Part shown: one piece after another, positions 45,786-54,241 of the stretch
How positions within the stretch are numbered: the stretch's first letter is position 1
How the letters are laid out: each line of letters begins with the position of its first letter
Notes under the pieces: model-generated
Databases searched by the model: none
What the model saw: only the letters and a program-made list of their open reading frames with translations
What the model was told of the DNA's origin: nothing
Made by a program: the position numbers and the translations under genes
Assembly: GCF_018614205.1 (NCBI RefSeq)
Contig: NZ_JAGGOS010000014.1
Location: forward strand, 1 to 64,000
Direction: 5' to 3'
From: Streptomyces sp. ISL-36
Lineage (GTDB): Bacteria; Actinomycetota; Actinomycetes; Streptomycetales; Streptomycetaceae
Length of the DNA: 64,000 bases

Positions 45786-46383
45786 CCAACACCCCCGGTG
45801 CGCAGGCGAACGAGACAAGATGGTCGCAGGCTCCCTGAGGAAGAGGAAACCCCCTGAAGTGTCGTAGATCAGGTCGTAGCGTGCGCTTGGTGCGACAAGG
45901 CGCCGGACGAGCGGGGTCGGGGTCTGGTTCGGCGGGGATCTCGTGCACCGACATGACGCCGTCGGGCAGGTGAAGAGGAGCACGTCTCATCTCATCGTGA
46001 CCTTCCGGGTGGGAGTCGCAGAGCGGTTGCGGTGGTTCAGATCAGACTGGGCTGTTCTCCCGGAAGCTGTGGCAGGAGAACGTTTTTGCAGGCGTCGGAT
46101 ACTCGCGCGCCGGGGGCCGCCCCCCGGGGGGCACTGCGCGGCGACGAGGTGCCACACCTCGATGTTGCCCTTCGGTGTGTTTCTTGCGTCGGACTCGTCG
46201 AGCTTGGCGTGGAGGTCCAGTCGGACCCGCTCCAGCCCGCAGGCGCGGGTCCGGGGCGTCGCGGGCACGACGTGTAGAACTGAAGTTCAGATGTAGTCAT
46301 AATTCTAGACTGGGTCTGAGAAGCAGCTATAGTCGCGCTAGAGTGGCCCACGAGCCGTTGAAAGACACCTACGGAGGCCGGCC
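45786..46383. other. Long regulatory gap with hairpin, palindrome and promoter
   Basis: About 600 bp ahead of both divergent units. It contains a cgggggccgccccccg hairpin at 46111-46126, a short odd palindrome ctgaagttcag at 46280-46290, and TATAGT at 46328-46333, a fair -10 element for the downstream cassette. On the minus strand around 46037-46318 two reading frames can be joined (start MTTSELQFYTSC, continuation ERVRLDLHAKLDESDARNTP), which may be a decayed gene. Confidence 0.5.
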
Positions 46384-46818
46384 ATGCCACCCCGCAAGAA
46401 GCGGGCCACACTCGCCCGCACAACTCGCCGCCCCTATGTGGATGACGCCACCTGGGACAGCGCTGACGACATCGCCGCCGGCGATGCCCTGACCGTCGGT
46501 CACCTGCTCACCGTCCTCCTGGACCGGTACGCCGCCGGCGTCGTCAACGTTCCCCTTCCGGAGGAGGACGTGCGCGCGGGTGGACGCAGCGGGCACCTTG
46601 CCGCCATCGGAGACGCCGCCTGGGCCCACGCCGACGAGCGCCGAGCGCGGGAGGGTATCCAGTCCATGAGCGTCCTTTGTGAACTGCTGCTGCGTGAGAC
46701 CGTTGCCGGACGCGTCTCGGCCGGTCTCGACGCCGCGCCACGCGCCCAGCAGCAGACCGAGCCGCGCGAGGAAGCCGCGGGCGCCGTCACCCCGTCCCTG
46801 CTCCACTCCGCCGCCTGA
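46384..46818 (+). CDS. Hypothetical protein with an internal duplication
   Basis: A 144-residue protein with a basic N-terminus, MPPRKKRATLARTTRRP. Two related segments are visible: DATWDSADDIAAGDALTVGH at about 20-39 and DAAWAHADERRAREGIQSMS at about 78-97, each followed by a Leu-rich helix (LLTVLLDRYAAG; LCELLLRETVAG). This suggests two copies of a short DNA-binding-like or ribbon-helix-helix unit. cggaggccggcc precedes the ATG. It is the first gene of a three-gene cassette with a likely toxin-antitoxin pair, so it may be its regulator. Not recognised by family name. Confidence 0.65.
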   Translation: MPPRKKRATLARTTRRPYVDDATWDSADDIAAGDALTVGHLLTVLLDRYAAGVVNVPLPEEDVRAGGRSGHLAAIGDAAWAHADERRAREGIQSMSVLCELLLRETVAGRVSAGLDAAPRAQQQTEPREEAAGAVTPSLLHSAA

Positions 46819-46836
46819 GACCTTACGGAGTCCGCC

Positions 46837-47181
46837 ATGACCGAGCGTGCCGCAGAGCCCACTGGCCCCCGCATCCCCATGCCCGAGAAGGCCCCGGCCG
46901 CGCTCCGCGTCGCCGTCGGACGCCTCGACCCGACTGTCCTTGCCACGTTTGATCAGCAGTGGGACGAAGCGATGCGCCAAGCCCGCGATGAGTACATCCT
47001 CACACCGCCCCGTGCCTTCGTCGAACACTGGTGGTCATGGGTCGGAGTCGCCCGCTACCCGCAGCGCCTCGCCCGCTTCCGTGAGTGCGAGCGCATCGTC
47101 AGCGAGTCGGGCGATCGCGCCGAGCGCCGTGCCGCCGCGAGTGAGCTGGCTTCGATCCTCGCCGAGGCTGTCGCCGCGTGA
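46837..47181 (+). CDS. DUF6247-family protein, probable antitoxin
   Basis: A 114-residue protein. PEKAPAALRVAVGRLDPTVL, FDQQWDEAMRQARDEYILTP and VEHWWSWVGVARYPQRL are the pattern of the actinobacterial DUF6247 family. Such genes are often found directly ahead of a small RelE-like gene, as here: it overlaps the next gene by four bases (GTGA). Antitoxin function is therefore inferred from context. acggag precedes the ATG by about 6 bases, 18 bp after the previous stop, so all three genes are one operon. Confidence 0.7.
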   Translation: MTERAAEPTGPRIPMPEKAPAALRVAVGRLDPTVLATFDQQWDEAMRQARDEYILTPPRAFVEHWWSWVGVARYPQRLARFRECERIVSESGDRAERRAAASELASILAEAVAA

Positions 47182-47465
47182 GTGACTGGACCTGGGAGTA
47201 CGAACCCGACGCCAAGAACGTCGTCGGCGGCCTGGACAAGGCCGAGCGGCTGGAGGTCGAAGCGATCGCGCAGCGGATCGCCGATGCCGTGGGAGTCCGT
47301 CGCATCGGTAAGCCCTTCGACACCTTCGACATCACCGAGGCGGCATCCGGCGTCAGGACGTTCGCAGAGGGCGCCGTGATGGTCTGGTACCAGGAGGACT
47401 ACCGCGACGATGTCGTCCTTGTCCTCCGCGCACAGCACTTCGGAGCGCAGCATCTCGACACCTGA
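47178..47465 (+). CDS. Small RelE/ParE-like protein, probable toxin
   Basis: A 95-residue protein. The start VSDWTWEYEPDAKNVVGGLD, a helix pair KAERLEVEAIAQRIADAV, and the end VRTFAEGAVMVWYQEDYRDD followed by VVLVLRAQHF follow the order of secondary structure in the RelE/ParE toxin fold. Catalytic residues are not certain. The GTG start overlaps the DUF6247 stop, as expected of a translationally coupled toxin downstream of its antitoxin. Confidence 0.65.
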   Translation: MSDWTWEYEPDAKNVVGGLDKAERLEVEAIAQRIADAVGVRRIGKPFDTFDITEAASGVRTFAEGAVMVWYQEDYRDDVVLVLRAQHFGAQHLDT

Positions 47466-48022
47466 TCCCCGCGCGGAGTGACGCCGCCGGGCGGGCCATC
47501 GCGCGCCAGGACCCCAGCACCGTCGTGGAGGTGGCGAGGTCGGGTGAGGTGAGACACGACGGCGTACGCTGAGGGTTGTCCTAACGGAGGTTGGCGGACA
47601 CCAAGAGGGACAACCCCGACCGTCAGGTGTGGTTGAGCTTCCTGGGATAGGGATAGCGGTTGGTACACGAGGGCCAGCGGCTGTGGGAGACACTCGCTCA
47701 GGGTCTGAAGCGACTGGTCTCGATCGATTCGCCTGGCCGCCGTCACGGCGCCACGATTGGACTCGGGGCGAACCGGTGACGTTCGTGAAGGCGGCGCCGG
47801 TGATGCGACGGTAGGCGGGGGTCGGTGTACGCGGGCGGCCTCTGTGGCAGAGGGTCCGCGCCGCCGAAGCGCTGATCTGCCTGGAGGCCGCCCCCGCGTT
47901 CGCCGTGGGGCGGCGCCGATCTCACCCGCCGGGACAAGGCCCAGCCGTACGGCTTCCGATCGGCCGGTCAGCAGCAGGACGGCCCATCCGACGGAGGGCC
48001 GGCCACATGACGGTCACCGGGC
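47466..48022. other. Non-coding gap carrying a yjbQ remnant
   Basis: About 560 bp between the toxin-antitoxin cassette and the M64 gene. It contains the yjbQ-derived segment at 47585-47650. A 9-bp inverted repeat, gggttgtcc (47573-47581) and ggacaaccc (47608-47616), brackets its beginning. The rest shows no supported gene. Confidence 0.55.
47585..47650 (+). pseudogene. Remnant of a yjbQ 3' end
   Basis: Read from 47591 the frame gives LADTKRDNPDRQVWLSFLG then TAG, aligned with the end of the intact yjbQ (LVDTNKDNPERQVRLTFLG) about 3.9 kb upstream. The DNA is diverged, so it is not a recent local duplication. Nothing of the earlier part of the gene is present. The first 25 bases (47585-47609) recur with one mismatch at 54242-54266. 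Confidence 0.75.
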
Positions 48023-49402
48023 TCAGAGGCGGACGTTCCAGCTGACCGTGGACGTCATCGCCGCGGAGATGTCGCGGTCCCGTACCGAGGGCGTACGGTC
48101 CTGCGCGGTGATCGAGAGCCGGTGTGTCCGCAGGTCGAAGAGCCGCCCGGTCAACTCGGACACCTGCACCTGCGTGCGGCCCGCGAGGAACTTCAGTTCC
48201 CGGCCGTCCAGATACCAGCGGATCGTGAGCCGGCGCCCGTCGGCTCCCGTCAGCCGGGGTACGAGCGCCTTCGCGGTGTCGCGGGCGCGAAGGGTGCGGT
48301 CGGTGGGGGTGACCGCGGTGGCGATGTGCGCCTTGCGGTAGAAGCCGGCGATCATCGCCTCGACACCGGGCAGGTTGAATGGCTTGCCGAGGGAACGCAT
48401 CAGGGAGTTCTCGGTGGGCCGACGCAGTCCGGTGACGTAGTAGCCCCCGCCCTCGTACGCGCCGACCGTACCTCCGTCCGGAGACGGTTCGCCCAGCCAG
48501 CGGTGCCACTTGGCGCGCTGTGAGGCCAGGTCGGCCACGTCGAGTGTGGTGATGTTGGCATCGGCGGGCTCGGGGCCCGCGTAGCGCTCGTAGCCGGGGT
48601 AGTCGGAGTAGAAGTATTCGTCGGCGAGCTTGCCCAGCGAGTGGCCGGTCTCGTGGATGGCGACCTGGCCGGACTTCTCGTTGCCCGCCGAGGCGGTCGA
48701 TATGCCCTCGTAGCCGAGGGTCGGGCTGGGCTCGTTGTAGCCCGCGCCGCCGTACTTGGCGCTGTTGGCGAGGACGAGGACCAGATCGGCCTCGGGGGCC
48801 TTCGCCACGTAGCCGTCGACCTTGTCCTGGTCGATGCAGAGCAGCCGTTCGATGTCGTCGCACCAGAAGTACGAGCCGAGCGCGGTGTCCCGGACGGTGG
48901 CGGGGTCGGGGTCGCCGGAGACGCCGGACTGGTTCGACACGGCGTCGACCGTCCAGACGTTGAAGAGGTTCCGGTAGGTCGTGTACGGCTCGACGGCCGT
49001 CAGCTCGGCCCACTTCTCCCTGGCGTCGGCGTGGAACTGGCCCTGTTCGGCGGCGGTGTAGCCGTCCCCGACGACGACGATGTCGAGCCGGTCGGCGGTG
49101 GGGCCGTTGTCGACCATCTTGGCGACCTCGCCGTCGGCGGCGGCCTCGGCCGTCGAGAGCCGGGAGGCCGGCCGGTCCTGGCCCTCGCGCGGTACGCGTG
49201 TGTGGCCGGATCCGGCGACCGTGCCATGCTCCGGTCCGGGTATCTCGACCTCGGCGCCGGCCCTGGCGGGCGTCGCCGGGTCGGCGGCCGCACTGCCGGG
49301 TTGGGCGGCCAGTACGGCCGCGAGGGCGGCGGCCACCGCCACCGCCGTCATGGCTCTACGGCGTGCTGGACGTGCTGGACGTGCTGGAAGTGCTGGACGC
49401 AT
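48023..49402 (-). CDS. Secreted M64-family metallopeptidase
   Basis: A 459-residue exported zinc peptidase of the M64 (IgA peptidase-like) family. An N-terminal signal region runs to about residue 40 (AMTAVAVAAALAAVLAAQPG). The catalytic core includes DIVVVGDGYTAAEQGQFHADA, ALGSYFWCDDIERLLCID, GGAGYN and the zinc motif HETGHSLGKLADEY near residue 251, with HExxH plus the third ligand. A C-terminal beta domain follows. gagggatgagttc precedes the ATG. The first codons contain four 9-bp units (gacgtgctg type) coding PARPARPA. Divergent from the XRE-TPR regulator. Confidence 0.88.
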   Translation of the reverse strand: MRPALPARPARPARRRAMTAVAVAAALAAVLAAQPGSAAADPATPARAGAEVEIPGPEHGTVAGSGHTRVPREGQDRPASRLSTAEAAADGEVAKMVDNGPTADRLDIVVVGDGYTAAEQGQFHADAREKWAELTAVEPYTTYRNLFNVWTVDAVSNQSGVSGDPDPATVRDTALGSYFWCDDIERLLCIDQDKVDGYVAKAPEADLVLVLANSAKYGGAGYNEPSPTLGYEGISTASAGNEKSGQVAIHETGHSLGKLADEYFYSDYPGYERYAGPEPADANITTLDVADLASQRAKWHRWLGEPSPDGGTVGAYEGGGYYVTGLRRPTENSLMRSLGKPFNLPGVEAMIAGFYRKAHIATAVTPTDRTLRARDTAKALVPRLTGADGRRLTIRWYLDGRELKFLAGRTQVQVSELTGRLFDLRTHRLSITAQDRTPSVRDRDISAAMTSTVSWNVRL

Positions 49403-49420
49403 GAACTCATCCCTCTGACA

Positions 49421-49460
49421 CGGAAGTTAAGCACCCTGTTAAACAGAGTGAACGGGTCGC
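49421..49460. promoter_or_regulatory. Divergent promoter with palindromes between M64 and XRE-TPR genes
   Basis: CTGTTAAACAG (49436-49446) is a perfect 11-bp palindrome, and GTTAA motifs and GCTTAAG/TTAAGC elements flank it. The site is A/T-rich within GC-rich surroundings and lies between two divergent starts, so it is a candidate operator. Confidence 0.5.
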
Positions 49461-49540
49461 TTAAGCTAGGGGGAGGGTGAGGGCGTGCGCAATGCCTGCT
49501 TCCCTTGAATGCTGGGGAGTTCAAGAGTCAGGGGGTTGTT

Positions 49541-50881
49541 ATGGACGAACCGGCCGAGATCGGGCGCCGGGTGCAGAAGCTGCGCAGCCAACGCGGTCTG
49601 ACCCAGCGGCAGTTGGCTGAACCCTCCTATACGCCCGCGTACATCTCGACGCTGGAGTCCGGGAAGGTCAGGCCCTCCGAGGCCGCGCTGCGCTTCCTCG
49701 CGGACCGGCTCGGCACGTCGTACGAGGAGCTGGCCACCGGACGCCCCGCGCACCTTGCCACCGAGCTGCGGCTCGCCCTCACCGACGCGCACCGGCAGCT
49801 CGCGACCGGCGCCGCCGACGAAGCCGCCGTCCGCTACCGACGGCTCCTCACCGACGCGGAACACCTCGGCCTCGCCCCCGAGCAGGCCGAGGCGCTGCTC
49901 GGGCTCGGCGACTGCGCCCTGGAGAGCGGCGAACTCGCCGACGCCGGACGCCACTTCCAGGACGCCGAACGGCTCCTGGCCGATGCACCGCTTCCCCGCC
50001 GCGCCCGCGCGATCCGGGGCCGCGCCGTAGCGCACCTCCTGGCCGGGGAGCTGCGCTACGCCTGCTACCTCCTGGAGTCCGCCATCGACGAGCTCGGCGC
50101 GAGCGGGCTGGTCGACCCCGAGGCGCTGGTCATCCTGTACGCCGCCGTGATCGGCCCGTACATCGACCTGGGCGCCCACGCCCGCGCCGCGCATGCCGCC
50201 GAGCTCGCGCTGGCGCTGGCGCCGCAGGTCGACGACCCGGCGCTGGTGGCGGGCATGCACCGGCAGGTGGCCCGCACCTTCCTCGCCGAGGGCCGCACAG
50301 CCGACGCCGACGCCTCACTGGCCAAGGCGCAGGCGATCTACCAGCAACTGAGGCTGCGTACCGATCTCGCGCACTGCCACTGGATGCGTGGCTACATCAA
50401 GGCGCAGAACGGCGAACTCGCCCTTGCCGAACGGGAGTTTCGTACTGCTCGGGACATGCTGACCGCCAAACGCGCGACGCTGTTCACCGCGCAGGTGGAG
50501 GTGGAGCTGGCCGACGTCCTGCGGCGGCTGGGACGGTACGACGAGGCGTCGGATCTCCTCATGGCGCTCCTGGACCTCGGCGACCGCCACGGCGCGGTGC
50601 ACGCGGGCGGCGCGCACCGGCTGCTCGGGCTGATCGCCGAAGAGCGGGGCCAGAGCGAGACCGCCGAGGAACACTACGTCACGGCGCTGGGCCTGCTGGA
50701 GCGCAGCGGCGCCAGCGGCGACCTCGCCGACCTGTGCCGTCTGCTGGGCGACCTGCTGCGCCGCAGCGGCCGCACCGAGGCGGCGCTGGACGTCTACCGC
50801 ACGGGCCTGGGCCACCGTGCCGCCCCTGGGACGACGACGCTGGGCCCGGCCCCGACGGCGCCGGCGGTCCCGCGGCTCTGA
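49541..50881 (+). CDS. XRE-family regulator with TPR domain
   Basis: A 446-residue protein. Residues 6-60 form a Cro/C1-type helix-turn-helix (IGRRVQKLRSQRGLTQRQLA, then YTPAYISTLESGKVRPSEAA). The rest is a series of TPR helices, for example LGLAPEQAEALLGLGDCALE, AEHALAL-type and GDLADLCRLLGDLLRRSGRTEAALDVY. Such proteins resemble SARP/PapR- or PlcR-like quorum-type regulators, with the TPR part binding a peptide or protein. ATG at 49541 follows agggggttgtt; the frame opens at 49505. It may control the divergent M64 gene. Confidence 0.85.
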   Translation: MDEPAEIGRRVQKLRSQRGLTQRQLAEPSYTPAYISTLESGKVRPSEAALRFLADRLGTSYEELATGRPAHLATELRLALTDAHRQLATGAADEAAVRYRRLLTDAEHLGLAPEQAEALLGLGDCALESGELADAGRHFQDAERLLADAPLPRRARAIRGRAVAHLLAGELRYACYLLESAIDELGASGLVDPEALVILYAAVIGPYIDLGAHARAAHAAELALALAPQVDDPALVAGMHRQVARTFLAEGRTADADASLAKAQAIYQQLRLRTDLAHCHWMRGYIKAQNGELALAEREFRTARDMLTAKRATLFTAQVEVELADVLRRLGRYDEASDLLMALLDLGDRHGAVHAGGAHRLLGLIAEERGQSETAEEHYVTALGLLERSGASGDLADLCRLLGDLLRRSGRTEAALDVYRTGLGHRAAPGTTTLGPAPTAPAVPRL

Positions 50882-51431
50882 GGGCGGCTGGAGCCGTTAC
50901 GCCCGCTGCCCGGACGCCGGCCGGGTGAGGGGCCCGGTTCCCGCGCGCACGTGGTGACCGCGGAGAATCGCGGAACGAGGATCACCGCGCGTGCGGCGCC
51001 GGTCAGCTGCAGCGCGATCCGCCGGAGATTCGCGGGCTCCAGGCCGTGTTTACCCCGTCCGGCCGGACGAGGTCGCCCGGATCGCGGACTCCGACGGGCC
51101 CCCATCCGGGGTGTCGCGGCGGTCCTGTTCGGTTGAGCGGGGAAGCCCCACCCGGGGTAGTGTCGATTCATACGCGTATGCGTGCTTTATGCGCCACCGG
51201 CCGCTCCCTGAACGCGGCGGTGCCAGGTGTGCGAGAGGACCGGCGACCTGCCGTCCTGCTGACCGGCCGCCCGAATATGGCCACCCGAATGTGACCGCAG
51301 CGATCACGACGACGGCGGGACAAGACTCGGTTTCTCGCTTGTGGCCCCTCTGTGCGGGCGGTCCTGCATTTCTCATATCGATCTGAGCCAAGTTCACCCG
51401 GCCAAAGGGGTGGCTCTCCAGGAGGAAAGCC
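50882..51431. other. Intergenic region upstream of the S8 protease
   Basis: About 550 bp. A perfect 12-bp palindrome CATACGCGTATG lies at 51169-51180, in a stretch with reduced GC. A strong ribosome site caggaggaaagcc ends the region. Reading frames here are not supported. Confidence 0.5.
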
Positions 51432-54209
51432 ATGTCTCATCACGGCAAAAGCGCCGACGACGACCGGCGGGCGAAGCAGCCAGCCAAGGCATCGGGCATG
51501 CCGGTGCCGGGGACTTCCGGCACGTCCCCCGAGCCGACAACCGCAAGGGCGGGCGAGATGCCGGTCCCGGGTATGCAGACAGCAGCCGGGAGCCCCGCGG
51601 CAGGGCACATGCCGACTCCCGGCATGAAGTCGGCGGCGGCAACCGGCGGGTCCCGCGAGATGCCGATGCCGGGGATGCACGCCCCGTCCGCCGGCGGAGC
51701 GATGCCCATGCCGTCGGTCGGCATGACCGGCAGGTCGGAACCGACGGGACAAGCACCCCAGGGCAGCAAGCCTCCGCAAGGCGACGAGCCGCCGCCGTTC
51801 CCGAACGGTGGTACCCCCGCTGTGTCTCGCTTCGGCGGGCCCGGGGGCACCCTCCCGAGCGGTCCGTCGTACAAGCCGGGCGTCGTCGAGGTGGAGTTCC
51901 GTGAGGGCGTCACCCCGGACATCACCCAGCCCCCGGACGGCGCGCCTCCCGAGGTCCGCAGCGTCGCCGAAGGACCACTCGACGAGTTCAACCGCATCCT
52001 GGCAGACAACAGCCTCGTCAGGGCGGAATCGACATTCCTGATCACACCGCAGGAAGCCACTTCGCTGCATGCGCGCGCGGCCTCGGAGGGCTTCGACACT
52101 CCTCACCTGTCGCGGTTCGTCACTCTGCACTTCGCCGACGAGGCGGACACGGTCGCGATCGCGGCGCGCCTCGACGCGCTTCCCGAGGTGGAGCGGGCGA
52201 TCGCCGTCCCCGTGGCTCTGCCGCCGACGGTCACGGCGGAACGCCCCGGAGGCGTGACGATGCTCGCCCCGGCGGCTCCACTGGCGGAACCGCTGGTCGG
52301 TACGGGCGGGACCGTGGTGGTGGACACCGCCACCGGCCTGGAGAACCAGTGGTACGTCTTCCGCTGTGGCGTGAACCAGGCGTGGGGGACTTCCACCGGC
52401 CGCGAAGTGGTGATCGCCGATGTCGACTGGGGCTACCGGACCTCGCACAACGACCTCGCCGCGAACATCGCCAAGACGTACAACGCCTTCGACGGCACCA
52501 CCGACGTAACGAGCGGTGACGTCTCCCACGGGACCGCCGTCATGGGGCTGGCCGGTGCCGCGGTCAACCATCTCGGCATGGCGGGCGCCGCGTACGACTC
52601 CACGCTCTGGGCAGTGCGGTCGGATTCGGGGACAGGTCCGGCACTCGGCGGAGACGCCTGGGCCCGGGGCATCGACTGGGTGCGTACCACCGACAGCGGC
52701 GGCAGGCGCAAGGTCGTGATCCTCGAAGTCCAGACCGGGGCGTACGGGAACATCGAGTACGTGCCGTCGGTCAACGCGGCCATCAGGACGGCGATCGCCG
52801 CGGGAGTGGTCGTCTGTGTGGCAGCGGGCAACGGAGACCGGGACGCGGGCATCGGCGACGACGGCAGGCCGATCCCGGAGACGGGTTCCATCCTCGTCGG
52901 CGCCACGGCATACGACGCCACGGTCAACAAGCGTGCGTGGTTCAGTAACTACGGCCCCAGGATCGTCGTGTGCGCACCCGGCGACGACTTGCACGACCTG
53001 ACCTGCGACAGCAGCGCCGACACCGCGTACCGCAACGCCTTCGGCGGCACCTCCGGCGCGACGCCGAAGGTCGCCGGTACCGTCGCGCTGATGCTGGCTG
53101 CGAACCGCGGTCTCACTCACGCCGACGTGCGCCGGATGCTCAAAGCCACTGGGACCGCGGTCACTCCGGACCCGGGCAAGGACATCGGCACGTTCCTCAA
53201 CGCCGGTGCAGCAGTACGGGAGGCCTCCGAGCAGGCGGCCGGACGCATGGAGATCTTCGCTCGTGGTGGCGATCAGGCGCTGTGGCACATGTGGCAGACC
53301 GCGCCGAACAACGGCTGGTCCGGGTGGCAGTCGCTCGGCGGCTGGATCGACATGCTCAGCTACGGCCGTAACTCGGACGGCCGGTTGGAGGTCTTCGCCC
53401 GTGGCGCCGACCAGGCCGTGTGGCACATGTGGCAGACAGCGCCGAACAACGGCTGGTCGGGCTGGGAGTCGCTCGGCGGCTGGATCGACAACCTCAAGAT
53501 CGGCCAGAACAACGATGGCCGGTTGGAGGTCTTCGCCCGCGGAGCCGATGGCGCGGTGTGGCACCTGTGGCAGACCGCCCCCAACGGCACATGGTCGGGT
53601 TGGGAGTCGCTCGGCGGCTGGGTCGACGATCTGGACGTCGGCCGTAACGCGGACGGCCGGTTGGAGGTCTTCGCCCGTGGCGCCGACCAGGCGCTCTGGC
53701 ACAAGTGGCAGACCGCACCGGGCGGAGGCTGGTCCGGCTGGGCGTCTCTGGGCGGCTGGATCGACCGTCTCGCGACGGCCCGTAACGCGGACGGCCGGCT
53801 GGAGGTCTTCGCCCGTGGAGCGGATGGCGCCGTGTGGCACATGTGGCAGACCGCGCCGAACAACGGCTGGTCCGGGTGGGAGTCCCTGGGCGGTTGGATC
53901 GACATGCTGGCTCTCGGTCGCAATTCCGACGGCCGGTTGGAGGTCTTCGCCCGTGGCGCCGACCAGGCCGTGTGGCACATGTGGCAGACCGCGCCGAACA
54001 ACGGCTGGTCGGGTTGGGGGTCACTCGGCGGCTGGGTCGACGATCTGGAGCTCAGCAAGAACGCGGACGGCCGGTTGGAGGTCTTCGCCCGTGGAGCCGA
54101 TGGCGCCGTGTGGCACATGTGGCAGACCGCGCCGAACAACGGCTGGTCCGGCTGGGAGTCCCTCGGCGGTTGGATCGACCGGCTCGCCGTGGCCGAGAAC
54201 ACGCCCTGA
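51432..54209 (+). CDS. Subtilisin-like S8 protease with seven-bladed PLL-type propeller
   Basis: A 925-residue protein in three parts. Residues 1-150 are disordered with MPxPG(M) motifs at about 22, 42, 59, 76 and 90. Residues 300-600 are an S8 protease: Asp332 in DWGYRTSH, His366 in VSHGTAVMG, oxyanion Asn467 in AAGNGDR and Ser541 in GTSGATPKVAG. Residues 604-925 are seven 46-residue repeats, GRLEVFARGADxAVWHMWQT..., as in PLL-like lectin beta-propellers. No signal peptide is visible, which is odd for such an enzyme. aggaggaaagcc precedes the ATG. Confidence 0.88.
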   Translation: MSHHGKSADDDRRAKQPAKASGMPVPGTSGTSPEPTTARAGEMPVPGMQTAAGSPAAGHMPTPGMKSAAATGGSREMPMPGMHAPSAGGAMPMPSVGMTGRSEPTGQAPQGSKPPQGDEPPPFPNGGTPAVSRFGGPGGTLPSGPSYKPGVVEVEFREGVTPDITQPPDGAPPEVRSVAEGPLDEFNRILADNSLVRAESTFLITPQEATSLHARAASEGFDTPHLSRFVTLHFADEADTVAIAARLDALPEVERAIAVPVALPPTVTAERPGGVTMLAPAAPLAEPLVGTGGTVVVDTATGLENQWYVFRCGVNQAWGTSTGREVVIADVDWGYRTSHNDLAANIAKTYNAFDGTTDVTSGDVSHGTAVMGLAGAAVNHLGMAGAAYDSTLWAVRSDSGTGPALGGDAWARGIDWVRTTDSGGRRKVVILEVQTGAYGNIEYVPSVNAAIRTAIAAGVVVCVAAGNGDRDAGIGDDGRPIPETGSILVGATAYDATVNKRAWFSNYGPRIVVCAPGDDLHDLTCDSSADTAYRNAFGGTSGATPKVAGTVALMLAANRGLTHADVRRMLKATGTAVTPDPGKDIGTFLNAGAAVREASEQAAGRMEIFARGGDQALWHMWQTAPNNGWSGWQSLGGWIDMLSYGRNSDGRLEVFARGADQAVWHMWQTAPNNGWSGWESLGGWIDNLKIGQNNDGRLEVFARGADGAVWHLWQTAPNGTWSGWESLGGWVDDLDVGRNADGRLEVFARGADQALWHKWQTAPGGGWSGWASLGGWIDRLATARNADGRLEVFARGADGAVWHMWQTAPNNGWSGWESLGGWIDMLALGRNSDGRLEVFARGADQAVWHMWQTAPNNGWSGWGSLGGWVDDLELSKNADGRLEVFARGADGAVWHMWQTAPNNGWSGWESLGGWIDRLAVAENTP
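53241..54206 (+). repeat. Seven 138-bp repeats encoding propeller blades
   Basis: Seven in-frame units of 138 bp (46 codons) start with ggccggttggaggtcttcgc-like sequence. Several are nearly identical at DNA level, including silent positions, which suggests recent amplification or gene conversion. Confidence 0.88.
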
Positions 54210-54241
54210 GCGCCACCGCTGATCGACCGATCCGAAGGACG

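Noticed and set aside
47743..47937. Short minus-strand ORF after the yjbQ remnant
   Set aside because: Arg/Pro-rich shadow composition and no start signal.
50794..51171. 125-codon minus-strand ORF overlapping the XRE-TPR gene end
   Set aside because: It overlaps the real gene and has random-like composition.
51168..53978. 936-codon antisense frame opposite the S8 protease
   Set aside because: Its repeats merely mirror those of the sense gene (VDPAAERLP units) and no start signal or family motif is present.
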